Of a stretch of DNA of 64,000 nucleotides, positions 9,393-18,371 are shown piece after piece. The stretch comes from Pedobacter glucosidilyticus DSM 23534 (GTDB taxonomy: Bacteria > Bacteroidota > Bacteroidia > Sphingobacteriales > Sphingobacteriaceae), in the NCBI RefSeq assembly GCF_000425145.1, contig NZ_KE384313.1, forward strand, positions 151,178-215,177, read 5' to 3'. The stretch's first letter is position 1; each line of letters starts with the position of its first letter. Position numbers and translations under genes: made by a program. A model generated the notes under the pieces. It made no database searches, was not told where the DNA came from, and was given only the letters and a program-made list of their open reading frames with translations.

Positions 9393-10823
9393 TTAATCAA
9401 TAACATTCACTTTAATCATATTCGTTTTTCCTTTTTTCTCAATCGGGATAGACGCTGTGTTGATGATGATATCGCCAGACTCAATTAACTTCTCTGCTTT
9501 TAAGATTTTGTTAACCTCGCTAATGGTGGTATCGGTACTATCAAACTTATCATAGTAAAAACCTCTTACTCCCCAAAGTAAACTTAGGGTATTTAACAAA
9601 TTACGGTTTGATGTAAAAATATAAGTACCTGCTTTTGGTCTGTGACTACAGATTTGGAAAGCTGTATATCCAGAAGATGTCATCGCAACAATACCTTCTG
9701 CATTGGTTTTATCTGCTAAAAATACGGCAGAACTACAAACCGCATCAGCCATATAAGTTGGACAGCTCTCGTCTAATTCTTTGTTTTTGTAATACGGATA
9801 AGAAGTATTTTCAACATGGTTGATGATTTTGCTCATCGTCTCAATAACGATTAATGGAAACTCACCTACAGAAGTCTCACCGCTCAACATCACTGCATCT
9901 GCACCGTCTAACACAGAGTTTGCAACATCATTCACTTCAGCTCTGGTAGGACGCGGAGTAGTAATCATACTCTCTAACATCTGCGTAGCTACAATTACAG
10001 GTTTTGATGCTTTATTACATTTCTGAGCAATCATTTTCTGTAAAACCGGAACTTCCTCCATTGGCATTTCAACACCCAAATCTCCACGGGCAACCATTAC
10101 ACCATCTGTAACCTCAATAATAGCGTCTATATTATCTATAGCTTCTGGCTTTTCTATTTTAGCAATAACCCTAGAAGTTTTACCACTTCTGCTAATGATA
10201 CGCTTTAAATCTATAATATCTTCTGCTTTTCTTACGAAAGATAAACCTATCCACTCTACATCATTTGCCAATGCAAAATCAAGGTTTACCAAATCTTCTT
10301 CAGTTAAAGAAGGGATAGAAACTTTTGTATTTGGAAGATTTACCCCTTTTCTGCTGGTTAAAATACCACCGTGTAATACTTCGCAAATAACGGTATCTTT
10401 TCTGTTGGTTTCTACCACACGCATTTGCAATTTACCATCATCTAATAAGATAATTTCTCCTGCTTTTACATCCTGAGGAAAGGTTTCATAAGTGATATAA
10501 ATTTGATTATCATCACCTATACACTCATTGGTTGTAATTTTAATTTGTGTACCGTTAATCAGGTTAATACCACCATCTTTTACCAAACCAATTCTAATCT
10601 TTGGACCTTGTAAATCTGCCAAAATACCAACATTGGTTTTATATTTTTGATTGATTTCTCTGATAATATCAATCACTTTTTGATGATCTTCTGCTTTGCC
10701 ATGAGAGAAATTTAATCTACAAACATCAACTCCGGCTTTTATTAAGGATAATAAAACGTCTTTATTTGAAGTAGCCGGGCCTAAAGTAGCTACGATTTTG
10801 GTCCTTTTTTGAACAATTTTCAT
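9393..10823 (-). CDS. pyk: Pyruvate kinase
   Basis: This 476-residue enzyme makes pyruvate and ATP from phosphoenolpyruvate and ADP in the last step of glycolysis. The N-terminus TKIVATLGPATSN, the RLNFSHG loop, the signature AKIEKPEAIDN with its catalytic Lys, and the KPVIVATQMLESM segment are all present in the usual order, followed by a C-terminal regulatory domain ending IKVNVID. Length and motifs match the family. Upstream on the same strand is an IPExxxVDY-family gene, a pairing common in Bacteroidota. Its last 25 codons are duplicated at 8748-8825. Confidence 0.97.
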   Translation of the reverse strand: MKIVQKRTKIVATLGPATSNKDVLLSLIKAGVDVCRLNFSHGKAEDHQKVIDIIREINQKYKTNVGILADLQGPKIRIGLVKDGGINLINGTQIKITTNECIGDDNQIYITYETFPQDVKAGEIILLDDGKLQMRVVETNRKDTVICEVLHGGILTSRKGVNLPNTKVSIPSLTEEDLVNLDFALANDVEWIGLSFVRKAEDIIDLKRIISRSGKTSRVIAKIEKPEAIDNIDAIIEVTDGVMVARGDLGVEMPMEEVPVLQKMIAQKCNKASKPVIVATQMLESMITTPRPTRAEVNDVANSVLDGADAVMLSGETSVGEFPLIVIETMSKIINHVENTSYPYYKNKELDESCPTYMADAVCSSAVFLADKTNAEGIVAMTSSGYTAFQICSHRPKAGTYIFTSNRNLLNTLSLLWGVRGFYYDKFDSTDTTISEVNKILKAEKLIESGDIIINTASIPIEKKGKTNMIKVNVID

Positions 10824-10970
10824 TTGCTTTTTTTAATTTTTATTAATGATGAAGCATTCATGATATAAAACTATATCCTTCTGGAATAATTAGCAAAATC
10901 ATGATGATTTCATATATTTTCCTGATCTTTTGGTTTAACTATTTTTTGAATCTACAAAAAGATTCTAATT

Positions 10971-11002
10971 CAAAAGTAGTGTATTTTTTACACCAACTCA
11001 AA
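10971..11002 (-). promoter_or_regulatory. Candidate pyk promoter
   Basis: On the minus strand a TTTG (10999-11002) is followed after 20 bp by TACTTTTG (10971-10978), matching the Bacteroidota -33/-7 arrangement. It lies about 150 bp before pyk, just after the end of the IPExxxVDY gene. Confidence 0.5.
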
Positions 11003-11010
11003 TTCATCTG

Positions 11011-11427
11011 CTAAAAAATAAGATTTTCCTTTGATTTTAGCTTCCTAGGATTCACTTCTACAGCTACCTGAATGTCTTCTATTCGCTTCAATCCTTCCAG
11101 AAAAAAACTCAAATCTTCATCATCAATAAACTCTTTAATCAATACAAAATAATCGGTTTCTTTAAGTTCTGGCACCAAATATCCCCCTAAACCTTTATTA
11201 GCAATAAGGTAATATGCTGGTGCAAACTCATCCACATGATACAAGTAACGAGAATAATACTTCGTGTCTAAACCAGTGTAGGTAATCTCTAAATCTTCTA
11301 TTTTTTCGAACTCAAATTGTAAGTTTTTATTGATGTGATAGCATAGTCTATAGTCCTTAAGCGGAGACGTTATAGAGATTAAGATGAAATCAAAATCAAG
11401 TTCTAGCTTTAAAAATTTCTTATTCAA
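11011..11427 (-). CDS. IPExxxVDY-family protein
   Basis: A 138-residue protein without signal peptide or membrane segment. It carries VPELKETDYFV (about residues 85-95), a variant of the IPExxxVDY motif that names this Bacteroidota family of unknown function. The rest is acidic, with a long LFLDFDF-type strand at the N-terminus. It lies directly upstream of pyk on the same strand and next to the divergent acpP-fabF-rnc genes, the usual neighbourhood of the family. A cytoplasmic role is inferred; no reaction can be assigned. Confidence 0.72.
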   Translation of the reverse strand: MNKKFLKLELDFDFILISITSPLKDYRLCYHINKNLQFEFEKIEDLEITYTGLDTKYYSRYLYHVDEFAPAYYLIANKGLGGYLVPELKETDYFVLIKEFIDDEDLSFFLEGLKRIEDIQVAVEVNPRKLKSKENLIF

Positions 11428-11508
11428 TATAATTAAGTTTAATTTAGCACTGGAAACCTTAAATAAAACGGCTTGCTTTTTGTCAAAATTAGAGGAAAAA
11501 CAAAAAGG

Positions 11509-11539
11509 TTTGATATTTAATAGAATTTATTTTTCTTTG
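11509..11539 (+). promoter_or_regulatory. Candidate promoter of acpP-fabF-rnc
   Basis: TTTG at 11509-11512 is followed after 19 bp by TTTCTTTG (11532-11539), one mismatch from TAnnTTTG. It lies about 35 bp before acpP, the first gene of the fatty-acid operon. Confidence 0.4.
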
Positions 11540-11572
11540 CACAGAATTAATTAACCATTAAAATAGAGTATT

Positions 11573-11809
11573 ATGTCTGATATCGCTTCAAGAGTAAAAG
11601 CAATCATCGTTGAAAAATTAGGTGTTGACGAGAATGAGGTAACACCAGAGGCATCTTTCACCAACGATCTTGGTGCTGACTCGTTAGACACCGTTGAACT
11701 AATCATGGAATTTGAAAAAGAGTTTAACGTGGCTATCCCAGACGATCAGGCTGAAACCATCAGTACTGTTGGCCAGGCTATCGCTTACTTGGAAAAAAAT
11801 GTAAAGTAA
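11573..11809 (+). CDS. acpP: Acyl carrier protein
   Basis: A 78-residue acidic carrier protein that holds growing acyl chains on a phosphopantetheine arm during fatty-acid synthesis. The attachment motif [10 protein letters not shown] has the modified Ser at residue 37. Length and charge match AcpP. It is followed by fabF after 20 bp and then rnc, a conserved order, so the three are likely one transcript. Confidence 0.97.
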   Translation: MSDIASRVKAIIVEKLGVDENEVTPEASFTNDLGADSLDTVELIMEFEKEFNVAIPDDQAETISTVGQAIAYLEKNVK

Positions 11810-11829
11810 TTTAACTCTTAACCTAATAG

Positions 11830-13083
11830 ATGGAGCTAAAGAGAGTTGTTGTAACAGGACTAGGTGCGCTTACCCCGATTGGTAATACCGTTGAAGAATA
11901 TTGGAACGGTTTAATCAACGGAGTAAGCGGTGCCGCTCCTATTACTCGTTTTGACACAGAGAAGTTCAAGACAAAATTTGCTTGTGAGCTGAAGAATTTT
12001 GTCGCTGAAAATTATCTCGACAAGAAAGAAGCCCGCAAATTAGATCCGTTTGTACAGTACGCATTAGTCTCTACTGACGAAGCTGTAAAAGACGCTGGAT
12101 TAGATTTTGAAAAACTAAATACCAACAGAATTGGAGTAATCTGGGGTGCTGGTATTGGTGGTTTAAAAACTTTTTTAGACGAAATTACTGATTTTGCAAA
12201 AGGCGACGGAACACCAAGATTAAATCCTTTTTTTATCCCTAAAATGATTATTGATATCGCCGCAGGGCATATCTCTATCAAATACGGTTTAAGAGGTCCT
12301 AACTTCGCATGCGTTTCTGCATGTGCTTCTTCTACCAATGCTTTAATAGATGCTTTTAACTACATCAGGTTAAATAAAGCAGATATTATTGTTTCTGGCG
12401 GTTCTGAAGCTATCATTAATGAAGCTGGTATAGGCGGATTTAATGCCATGCATGCACTTTCTACCAGAAATGACGACCCACAAACTGCTTCTCGTCCGTT
12501 TGATTTAGACAGAGAAGGTTTTGTTGCCGGTGAAGGTTCTGGAACTATCATTTTAGAAAGTTTAGAACATGCAAAAGCAAGAGGTGCCAAAATTTATGCT
12601 GAAATAGTTGGTGGCGGCATGAGCGCCGATGCAAACCACATTACTGCACCACACCCTGAAGGGCTTGGCGCAAAATTAGTGATGCAAGGTGCATTAGACG
12701 ATGCTGGCTTAACCACTGCAGATATTGATTATATTAATGTTCACGGAACATCAACCCCACTAGGTGATATTAGCGAAACAAAAGCTATTGGAAGTCTTTT
12801 TGGTGAAGATGCTTATAAACTGAATATTAGTTCAACAAAATCTATGACTGGCCACTTATTAGGTGCTGCCGGAGCGGTGGAGTCTATAGCTTCTATTTTA
12901 GCCATTAAGCATGGCATAGTACCTCCAACAATTAATCATTTTACAGATGATCCTGCTTTTGATCCTAAGCTGAATTTTACCTTCAATAAAGCTCAGAAAA
13001 GAGAAGTAAGAGCTGCTTTAAGTAATACTTTTGGCTTTGGTGGACATAACGCATCGGTAATCTTTAAAAAGTACGAGGATTAG
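11830..13083 (+). CDS. fabF: Beta-ketoacyl-[acyl-carrier-protein] synthase II
   Basis: A 417-residue condensing enzyme that extends acyl-ACP with malonyl-ACP. The nucleophile is Cys165 in SACASSTNA, and the two catalytic His residues are in HGTSTPLGD and TGHLLGAAGA. The N-terminal RVVVTGLGALTPIG and the C-terminal NTFGFGGHNAS loop are intact. It sits between acpP and rnc on the same strand. Confidence 0.96.
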   Translation: MELKRVVVTGLGALTPIGNTVEEYWNGLINGVSGAAPITRFDTEKFKTKFACELKNFVAENYLDKKEARKLDPFVQYALVSTDEAVKDAGLDFEKLNTNRIGVIWGAGIGGLKTFLDEITDFAKGDGTPRLNPFFIPKMIIDIAAGHISIKYGLRGPNFACVSACASSTNALIDAFNYIRLNKADIIVSGGSEAIINEAGIGGFNAMHALSTRNDDPQTASRPFDLDREGFVAGEGSGTIILESLEHAKARGAKIYAEIVGGGMSADANHITAPHPEGLGAKLVMQGALDDAGLTTADIDYINVHGTSTPLGDISETKAIGSLFGEDAYKLNISSTKSMTGHLLGAAGAVESIASILAIKHGIVPPTINHFTDDPAFDPKLNFTFNKAQKREVRAALSNTFGFGGHNASVIFKKYED

Positions 13084-13147
13084 TTATTTAAAACTGTTGC
13101 GTTTCTGTAAATCTATACATTCATGAATACGTACAGCGCTTAAATAA

Positions 13148-13876
13148 ATGCCCTTATCAAGAATTTATAAATTACATCTTTCTCCTGACCGTAAATACGT
13201 TAAGGCGCTAAAGAATTTATTAGGATTTGTGCCCGGAAACCTTTCTTTATACAAGATGGCTTTCAGGCACAGATCTATTGCTTTAGGTATCAAACGTGGC
13301 GGAAAAAACAGTAATGAAAGATTAGAATTTTTAGGCGATGCCATTTTAGGAGCCGTTGTTGCTGAAGTACTTTTTAAAATGTACCCTTACAAAGAAGAAG
13401 GCTTTCTTACAGAAATGCGCTCTAAAATTGTAAGCAGGGTAAATTTAAACCAATTGGGTAAAAAATTAGGCTTTAACGAGCTGATAGAATTTGACCCTAC
13501 TACCGTAAACATTACCTCAAAACAAAGTTCTTTATTAGGCGATGCCTTTGAAGCTTTAGTTGGAGCCGTTTATTTAGATAAAGGTTATAATTTCACCAAA
13601 GATTTTCTTATCCAAAGGATTATCAAGCCTCATATTGATATCCACACTTTAGAACAAACCGAAACTAATTTCAAAAGTAAATTGATAGAGTGGTGCCAAA
13701 GACACTCTAAGGACATTGTTTTTGAACTTATACCCAACCAAGAGGGAGATAATGCAAAACTTTTCTCTATACAAGTGCTTATTGATAACGAACCTATGGC
13801 TACTGGTATAGATTTTAATAAGAAAAGTGCCGAAAAATTAGCTGCCGAAAAAACTTGCGAACTATTAGCTATCTAA
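13148..13876 (+). CDS. rnc: Ribonuclease III
   Basis: A 242-residue double-strand-specific RNase involved in rRNA and mRNA processing. The family signature NERLEFLGD is at residues 56-64, with the second acidic metal site in LLGDAFEALVGAVYLD. A double-stranded-RNA-binding domain fills about residues 170-240 (ends SAEKLAAEKTCELLAI). It follows fabF after 64 bp in the common acpP-fabF-rnc order. Confidence 0.95.
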   Translation: MPLSRIYKLHLSPDRKYVKALKNLLGFVPGNLSLYKMAFRHRSIALGIKRGGKNSNERLEFLGDAILGAVVAEVLFKMYPYKEEGFLTEMRSKIVSRVNLNQLGKKLGFNELIEFDPTTVNITSKQSSLLGDAFEALVGAVYLDKGYNFTKDFLIQRIIKPHIDIHTLEQTETNFKSKLIEWCQRHSKDIVFELIPNQEGDNAKLFSIQVLIDNEPMATGIDFNKKSAEKLAAEKTCELLAI

Positions 13877-13946
13877 GCTTCTTGTTATTTCATCTCTCTT
13901 TGATGTCATAAACTGTTTTAATTTTTAAGTTCCTGTTTAATCTTGT

Positions 13947-13954
13947 TATTTTTG
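13947..13954 (+). promoter_or_regulatory. Candidate metA promoter (-7 element)
   Basis: TATTTTTG matches TAnnTTTG exactly, 32 bp before the metA start. The implied leader of about 25 nt is too short for a SAM riboswitch. The -33 region is weak. Confidence 0.4.
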
Positions 13955-13985
13955 CCGCTCAATAAGCAGAAAAGCGAAATAGTAT

Positions 13986-14930
13986 ATGCCCGTAAAGATT
14001 CCAAATAATCTGCCAGCAATAGAAATCCTGAAAAAGGAAAATATATTTGTGATTAATGATTTAAGAGCCAATACACAGGATATCCGTCCTATGCGTGTAC
14101 TCATTCTTAACTTAATGCCTATAAAAATTACTGCCGAAACAGATTTTGTTAGGTTACTTTCTAACAATGCCTTACAAGTAGAAGTAACTTTCTTAAGGCT
14201 AGATTCGCATAAATCTAAAAATACATCAGAACAACATCTTGAACTGTTTTATAAAGTTTTTACCGATATCAAGGAAAACTTTTATGATGGGATGATCATT
14301 ACAGGTGCGCCAGTAGAGATGCTTAAATTCGAAGAAGTAACCTATTGGAAAGAAATTACCACCATATTTGATTGGGCCAGAAAACATGTAACCTCAACTT
14401 TATATATCTGTTGGGCATCGCAAGCGGCACTCTACCATTTTTACGGTGTAGAGAAAATTGCATTAGATAAAAAACTATTTGGCGTTTATAAACATCGGGC
14501 AACAGAAAAAACCAACCCTTTGTTTAGAGGTTTTGACGATGAATTTTTTATCCCTCACAGTCGCCATACCACCATGCGAAAAGAGGATATTGCCAATAAA
14601 GAAGGGGTTAGCATCCTATCTGAATCTGCAGATGCTGGTGTAGCTATCATTTCTTCCAGAGGCGGACGCGAGTTTTACCTCACCGGACATTCTGAATATG
14701 CGCCTTTAACCTTGCATGAAGAATATAAAAGAGATGTTAAAAAAGGTTTGGAAATAGCCATGCCAGAAAATTATTATGTGGCCAATAACCCTAAAAACCC
14801 ACCTTTAGTATGCTGGACCAGCCATGCCAATTTACTTTTCAATAATTGGTTAAACTATTTTGTGTACCAAGAAACACCTTATGATTTAAAAGATGTAGAA
14901 CATTTGGGTGATATTAAAGTGAATAGTTAG
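13986..14930 (+). CDS. metA: Homoserine O-acetyltransferase (MetA type)
   Basis: A 314-residue MetA-family enzyme that acylates homoserine at the entry to methionine synthesis. The catalytic Cys142 (YICWASQAA), His235 and Glu237 (TGHSEYAP) are all present. Residue 111 is Glu (TGAPVEML); in characterised MetA proteins Glu at this place goes with acetyl-CoA and Gly with succinyl-CoA, so acetyl transfer is predicted in spite of the usual succinyltransferase label. It stands alone, followed by a palindromic repeat that may end its transcript. Confidence 0.93.
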   Translation: MPVKIPNNLPAIEILKKENIFVINDLRANTQDIRPMRVLILNLMPIKITAETDFVRLLSNNALQVEVTFLRLDSHKSKNTSEQHLELFYKVFTDIKENFYDGMIITGAPVEMLKFEEVTYWKEITTIFDWARKHVTSTLYICWASQAALYHFYGVEKIALDKKLFGVYKHRATEKTNPLFRGFDDEFFIPHSRHTTMRKEDIANKEGVSILSESADAGVAIISSRGGREFYLTGHSEYAPLTLHEEYKRDVKKGLEIAMPENYYVANNPKNPPLVCWTSHANLLFNNWLNYFVYQETPYDLKDVEHLGDIKVNS

Positions 14931-14960
14931 GAAGGTATTTATAACCCATTTAAGTAAAAC

Positions 14961-15097
14961 AGGAAACTATCTCAAAAATCATATTTGTCACAGGGAGCGG
15001 AGTCGAAGGAAATGTCATCCTGAGCGGAGTCGAAGGATAAGAAAAGGCTTCGAATCCGCTCAGCCTGACACAAAGTGGTAATTTGATACGGCCTCCT
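14961..15097. repeat. MITE-like palindromic intergenic repeat, copy 1
   Basis: The 137-bp element has imperfect inverted ends (AGGAAACTATCTCAAA on the left; the reverse complement of the right end begins AGGAGGCCGTATCAAA). Its centre has two tandem GAGCGGAGTCGAAGG copies answered by CTTCGAATCCGCTCAGCC on the right. It lies between convergent genes and may also act as a terminator. Related copies are at 33146-33189 and 52027-52147. Confidence 0.65.
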
Positions 15098-15116
15098 GTT
15101 TGGATATAACAATCTC

Positions 15117-16450
15117 TTAATGTTTGATGATGATTTGCTTTTTGACAACTTCTTTACCTTCTTTTATATGTAAGAAATAACGACCACTTGGAAAGTTTTT
15201 GATATCCCATTCCAATTTAGTTTCTCCTGCCTTCATCATATCTTTTTTAACTTCCTTACCCTTATCATCAAAAAGAAGTAGGTGTTTTTCTTCTGATGCT
15301 GTTTTTGATAGTTTAAAAGCTTGCATTCCTTCTGTACTTGAATAAGTTATGGTAAGGGTTTCTTCAACAGGGTTTGGATAAACATTTAAATTATTGCTTT
15401 CCCAATCGCTTGTACAATAAACAGATTCTATCTCTGTTTCTACCCAAGCTGATGTACCACAAGCATTTGTGGCTCTTAATTGAAAAACATAATAACCAGG
15501 TGGAACATAACCAAAAACATCAAATCCAGGATAAGCATTATTGTTGGAAGCATATACATTTAAAGATGGATATGCTAATAGCCTTGCTTCATATGTAGAA
15601 CTAAGATCATTAGATTCTACAGTAAAAGAATTACCCGAATTATTTGAACACCAATAAGGGTTTTGATTATCTAAATTTGTAAAACTAGGCATTCCTAAAG
15701 TGGGTGCTCCTGTATTAATCATCTTAGACAAATTAAAACTTCCACATGCCGTACTAACAGTTGCCGTTATGTACCTGTTCCATCTATAGATTTGCTTACA
15801 CTTACAGGGTTTGCCGTAGTAGAACCAGAAATGCTAATGCTACCTGTAGCACTCCATGTTACGGTTGCACCGTTAGGCAAGTTTGGAATTTGGTAAGTGG
15901 CAGTGGTGCAGAATTGGGAAGGACCTTGGATTGAAGGCTTTTTGATATAATATTTTAAATTGGAAGAGTTATAAGGAGTATAATTACTTGCATGTTCCAT
16001 TACTGGAAATGCTCCCCATTTTGATTTAAATATTCCCAAGTTATTAGTAGTTATAGCACTATGATTATCAGATGAATACGAAACCTTTGCCCCAACTTGA
16101 TCATTACAAATTTCAATATAACTCTCATCATTCCAATAAATATCTTCTGCTGTAGCAGTATAATATCCTAACCAAACATTACTGCCCCCCTCTGTAATGT
16201 GCCAAGCATAAGCATGACAATTATAAGTATTAGAAGAACTCGTTTGAGCTGATGCATTTGGATAAGTAACCGCTATTTGATAATTGAGTGATGCAATCTG
16301 CGATGAAGAAAATTCAGGTAACATGTAAGTATCTGGAACTATTGATCCGTTTGGAGTTGTAATTGAGATACTGGTTTGAGCCAATAATGAACTATTTAAA
16401 TTAGAACTTATTATCAAAAGTATTATTAATCTTAAGTTTGTTAATCTCAT
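15117..16450 (-). pseudogene. Exported papain-like (NlpC/CHAP-type) protein with T9SS sorting domain, frameshifted
   Basis: Two adjacent open frames (16450-15767 and 15731-15117) belong to one gene. Around 15765-15775 the first frame stops in GTGT, while the frame one base away continues as ITATVSTACGSFN and runs into the second part; one added base gives a continuous 444-residue protein. The product has a signal peptide (ends SSLLAQ), a domain with YNCHAYAWH (Cys78) and NHSAI (His130) followed by FKSKWG, a Cys/His arrangement like secreted papain-fold amidases, a PKD-like domain that carries the break, and a T9SS sorting domain starting VYPNPVEET. The start is taken at MRLTNL, 1 bp after the upstream lipoprotein gene. 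It could be a true pseudogene or a sequencing slip. Confidence 0.75.
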
Positions 16451-16451
16451 A

Positions 16452-16823
16452 TTATTTACTCCACAATAATTTACCATTAGTTTTATTGACTTCGAAATTA
16501 GCCCAGAGATTTTGTTCAGAATTGGCTGATATTAAAATTATACCTGAACAATTATATAAGAGCCTATTACAATTACCTGTAGATGATGCTAGATTTTCAA
16601 AATAAAAAACTTTCTCCCCCATATAATCATACATGGTAAGTTTAGCTCCTGAATAAATTTGACTACATATCCCTTTGCCTGCTACAAGTTCCTGAGCCCA
16701 ATTAAGTTGACTAAATGAAGAAACTCCACATGCGTTAAAATTATCGCTTTCTATAAAAGAGCTATTTGTATCTTCACAGCTCATCAATATTATAGACAGT
16801 AGAATCATAATGTAATTTTTCAT
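16452..16823 (-). CDS. Small lipoprotein of unknown function, upstream partner of the T9SS papain-like gene
   Basis: A 123-residue protein with a lipoprotein signal (IILMSC, Cys16). The mature part has four further Cys (ACGV, GICSQ, GNCN, YNCSG) and no recognised domain. It ends 1 bp before the start of the frameshifted papain-like gene on the same strand, so they are surely co-transcribed. A role as anchor, inhibitor or immunity protein for that enzyme is possible but only inferred from position. Confidence 0.68.
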   Translation of the reverse strand: MKNYIMILLSIILMSCEDTNSSFIESDNFNACGVSSFSQLNWAQELVAGKGICSQIYSGAKLTMYDYMGEKVFYFENLASSTGNCNRLLYNCSGIILISANSEQNLWANFEVNKTNGKLLWSK

Positions 16824-16980
16824 ATTGTAAAATATTAATAGTTAGATGTTAATTGAATTTAGTTAAAGCTCTTTTTAGATAATACGTTGATTATAAGAAA
16901 AAAACACGGCTGATAACAATTACGGAGTCAAGTTAATGCTTATAGTATTTTGATAATTTAGCATTAAATCTAATTAGATA

Positions 16981-17445
16981 TTATTCGCTTAAATAAACAT
17001 CAAACACAACCTCATCGGCGTTAACTTTATCTATGATAATACCAAAATAAAAATTACCTAACGCAGTATAACCTCCATTCTTTATAGCAACTTTATAAAT
17101 GTAGTTATTACTTCCACATTCTTTCTGCCATGTTTGGCTGATTAAACTGCCTGCTATCCCTCCAATTCTTTTTTTTCCAAGAAGAAGCGTATACTTATTA
17201 TAATCTATATGAAATCGCTCTTTATCTCCTTCTGAAATAAATACTTTCTCATCAAATTCAGTTTCAGAGTTAATAACTAGATACTTATCCTCATCATCAC
17301 TATTAACAATTCCTAAAGAAGGATAATTTCCAAAATCAATGGTTTCAAAATCAAGAAAGCCACAATCTGTCTCTTGTTTTTCACATCCAGAGAAATATAA
17401 AGTAGCTATAATTAAAGAAAATAAAAGGAGTCTTGAGTTTTTCAT
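16981..17445 (-). CDS. Lipoprotein of unknown function
   Basis: A 154-residue protein with a lipoprotein signal (LYFSGC, Cys21) and a mature part rich in Asp, Glu, Lys and Tyr. It contains a short beta-rich stretch (DKYLVINSETEFDEKVFI) and one Cys-containing segment KECGSNNY. I do not recognise a family. Its 157-bp distance from the next lipoprotein gene suggests a separate transcript. It belongs to a run of minus-strand envelope genes (15.1-18.3 kb). Confidence 0.65.
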   Translation of the reverse strand: MKNSRLLLFSLIIATLYFSGCEKQETDCGFLDFETIDFGNYPSLGIVNSDDEDKYLVINSETEFDEKVFISEGDKERFHIDYNKYTLLLGKKRIGGIAGSLISQTWQKECGSNNYIYKVAIKNGGYTALGNFYFGIIIDKVNADEVVFDVYLSE

Positions 17446-17562
17446 AAAGTAAAGATTTTAATTAATTACGAATCTTATGGGTTAGCTGCTACAATGAAAT
17501 GATTTTAATATAAAATTTAAATAAACATGACTCAATTACAATCCTATAAATAGGATAACAAG

Positions 17563-18258
17563 CTACTTTTTATGCTCCTTAAGATATTTCTGATAAGAAT
17601 CCTTAATATATTTAATCACATCATAATCATTCCAATAGGTTACTTGGTTAGGTTTAGGTCTGTATAAGAACATAAACTCTGCTACATCCTCATCTTTTAT
17701 AGGAATATGTTTCATAATCAGCCATTTATTAAACTTCCTATCTACAGCACTTTCGGCATTTTCTCTGCTGATGTATTGTACAAATCTTTGTGCATTATTA
17801 GCATCTTTACTTAAAAGCTCATGTATAGCTGTTAGAGGATGAAAAATAGAAAACAACAAAGGCGGACTACCATTAAAATAAACACCTTTACTTCTAAAAT
17901 CGTCTAAAACCTCTTTTTGGTCGGCTTTTTTTGAAGGCTGCGTTACCACCACCTCATCTAATTTGATAACACCTTTTAAATACACTACCAAATTTTGCTT
18001 AGCGCTGATGTTTTTACTAAACTCCTGAAAACCTTCTTTCTGAATTAAAATCGTATCGCCTATTTGTGCTGGAATAGAGAAAACACCCCATTCATCACTT
18101 TTTATATTGACTTTTGTTCTTTGGTTGATGATATTCACATAAGGTAATCTTTGCTTATTTAAATCGCTAAAAACAAGACCTTTAAGAATAAACTGCTCTT
18201 GCCCATAAGACCTCGGCAAAAACGTAAAGCATAAGTAGAAAAACAGCAGATACCTCAT
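17563..18258 (-). CDS. Exported protein with carboxypeptidase-like regulatory domain
   Basis: A 231-residue protein with a signal peptide (ends RSYGQ). Residues about 22-105 form a carboxypeptidase-regulatory-like beta-sandwich (LKGLVFSDLNKQRLPYVNI through KLDEVVVTQ), the fold found at the N-terminus of Bacteroidota TonB receptors. The rest is an alpha-helical region rich in charged and aromatic residues, with no barrel. It is probably a periplasmic or outer-membrane-associated protein; its partner is not identifiable here. Confidence 0.72.
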   Translation of the reverse strand: MRYLLFFYLCFTFLPRSYGQEQFILKGLVFSDLNKQRLPYVNIINQRTKVNIKSDEWGVFSIPAQIGDTILIQKEGFQEFSKNISAKQNLVVYLKGVIKLDEVVVTQPSKKADQKEVLDDFRSKGVYFNGSPPLLFSIFHPLTAIHELLSKDANNAQRFVQYISRENAESAVDRKFNKWLIMKHIPIKDEDVAEFMFLYRPKPNQVTYWNDYDVIKYIKDSYQKYLKEHKK

Positions 18259-18360
18259 AGACCTTAAATTTAAGATTAACTTCTTTAAGCACCCTATATT
18301 TTAGCTTTTTTAACATTTGTAGGATATAGAAAAGCCACATCCATTTAATAGATTAATTTT

Positions 18361-18368
18361 TATCTTTG
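18361..18368 (+). promoter_or_regulatory. Candidate yicC promoter (-7 element)
   Basis: TATCTTTG matches TAnnTTTG and ends 3 bp before the ATG of yicC. If used, the transcript would be nearly leaderless, so either that is the case or the match is chance. Confidence 0.3.
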
Positions 18369-18371
18369 CAA

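Noticed and set aside
13877..13985. SAM riboswitch upstream of metA
   Set aside because: The gap is about 110 bp and the likely promoter leaves a leader of only about 25 nt.
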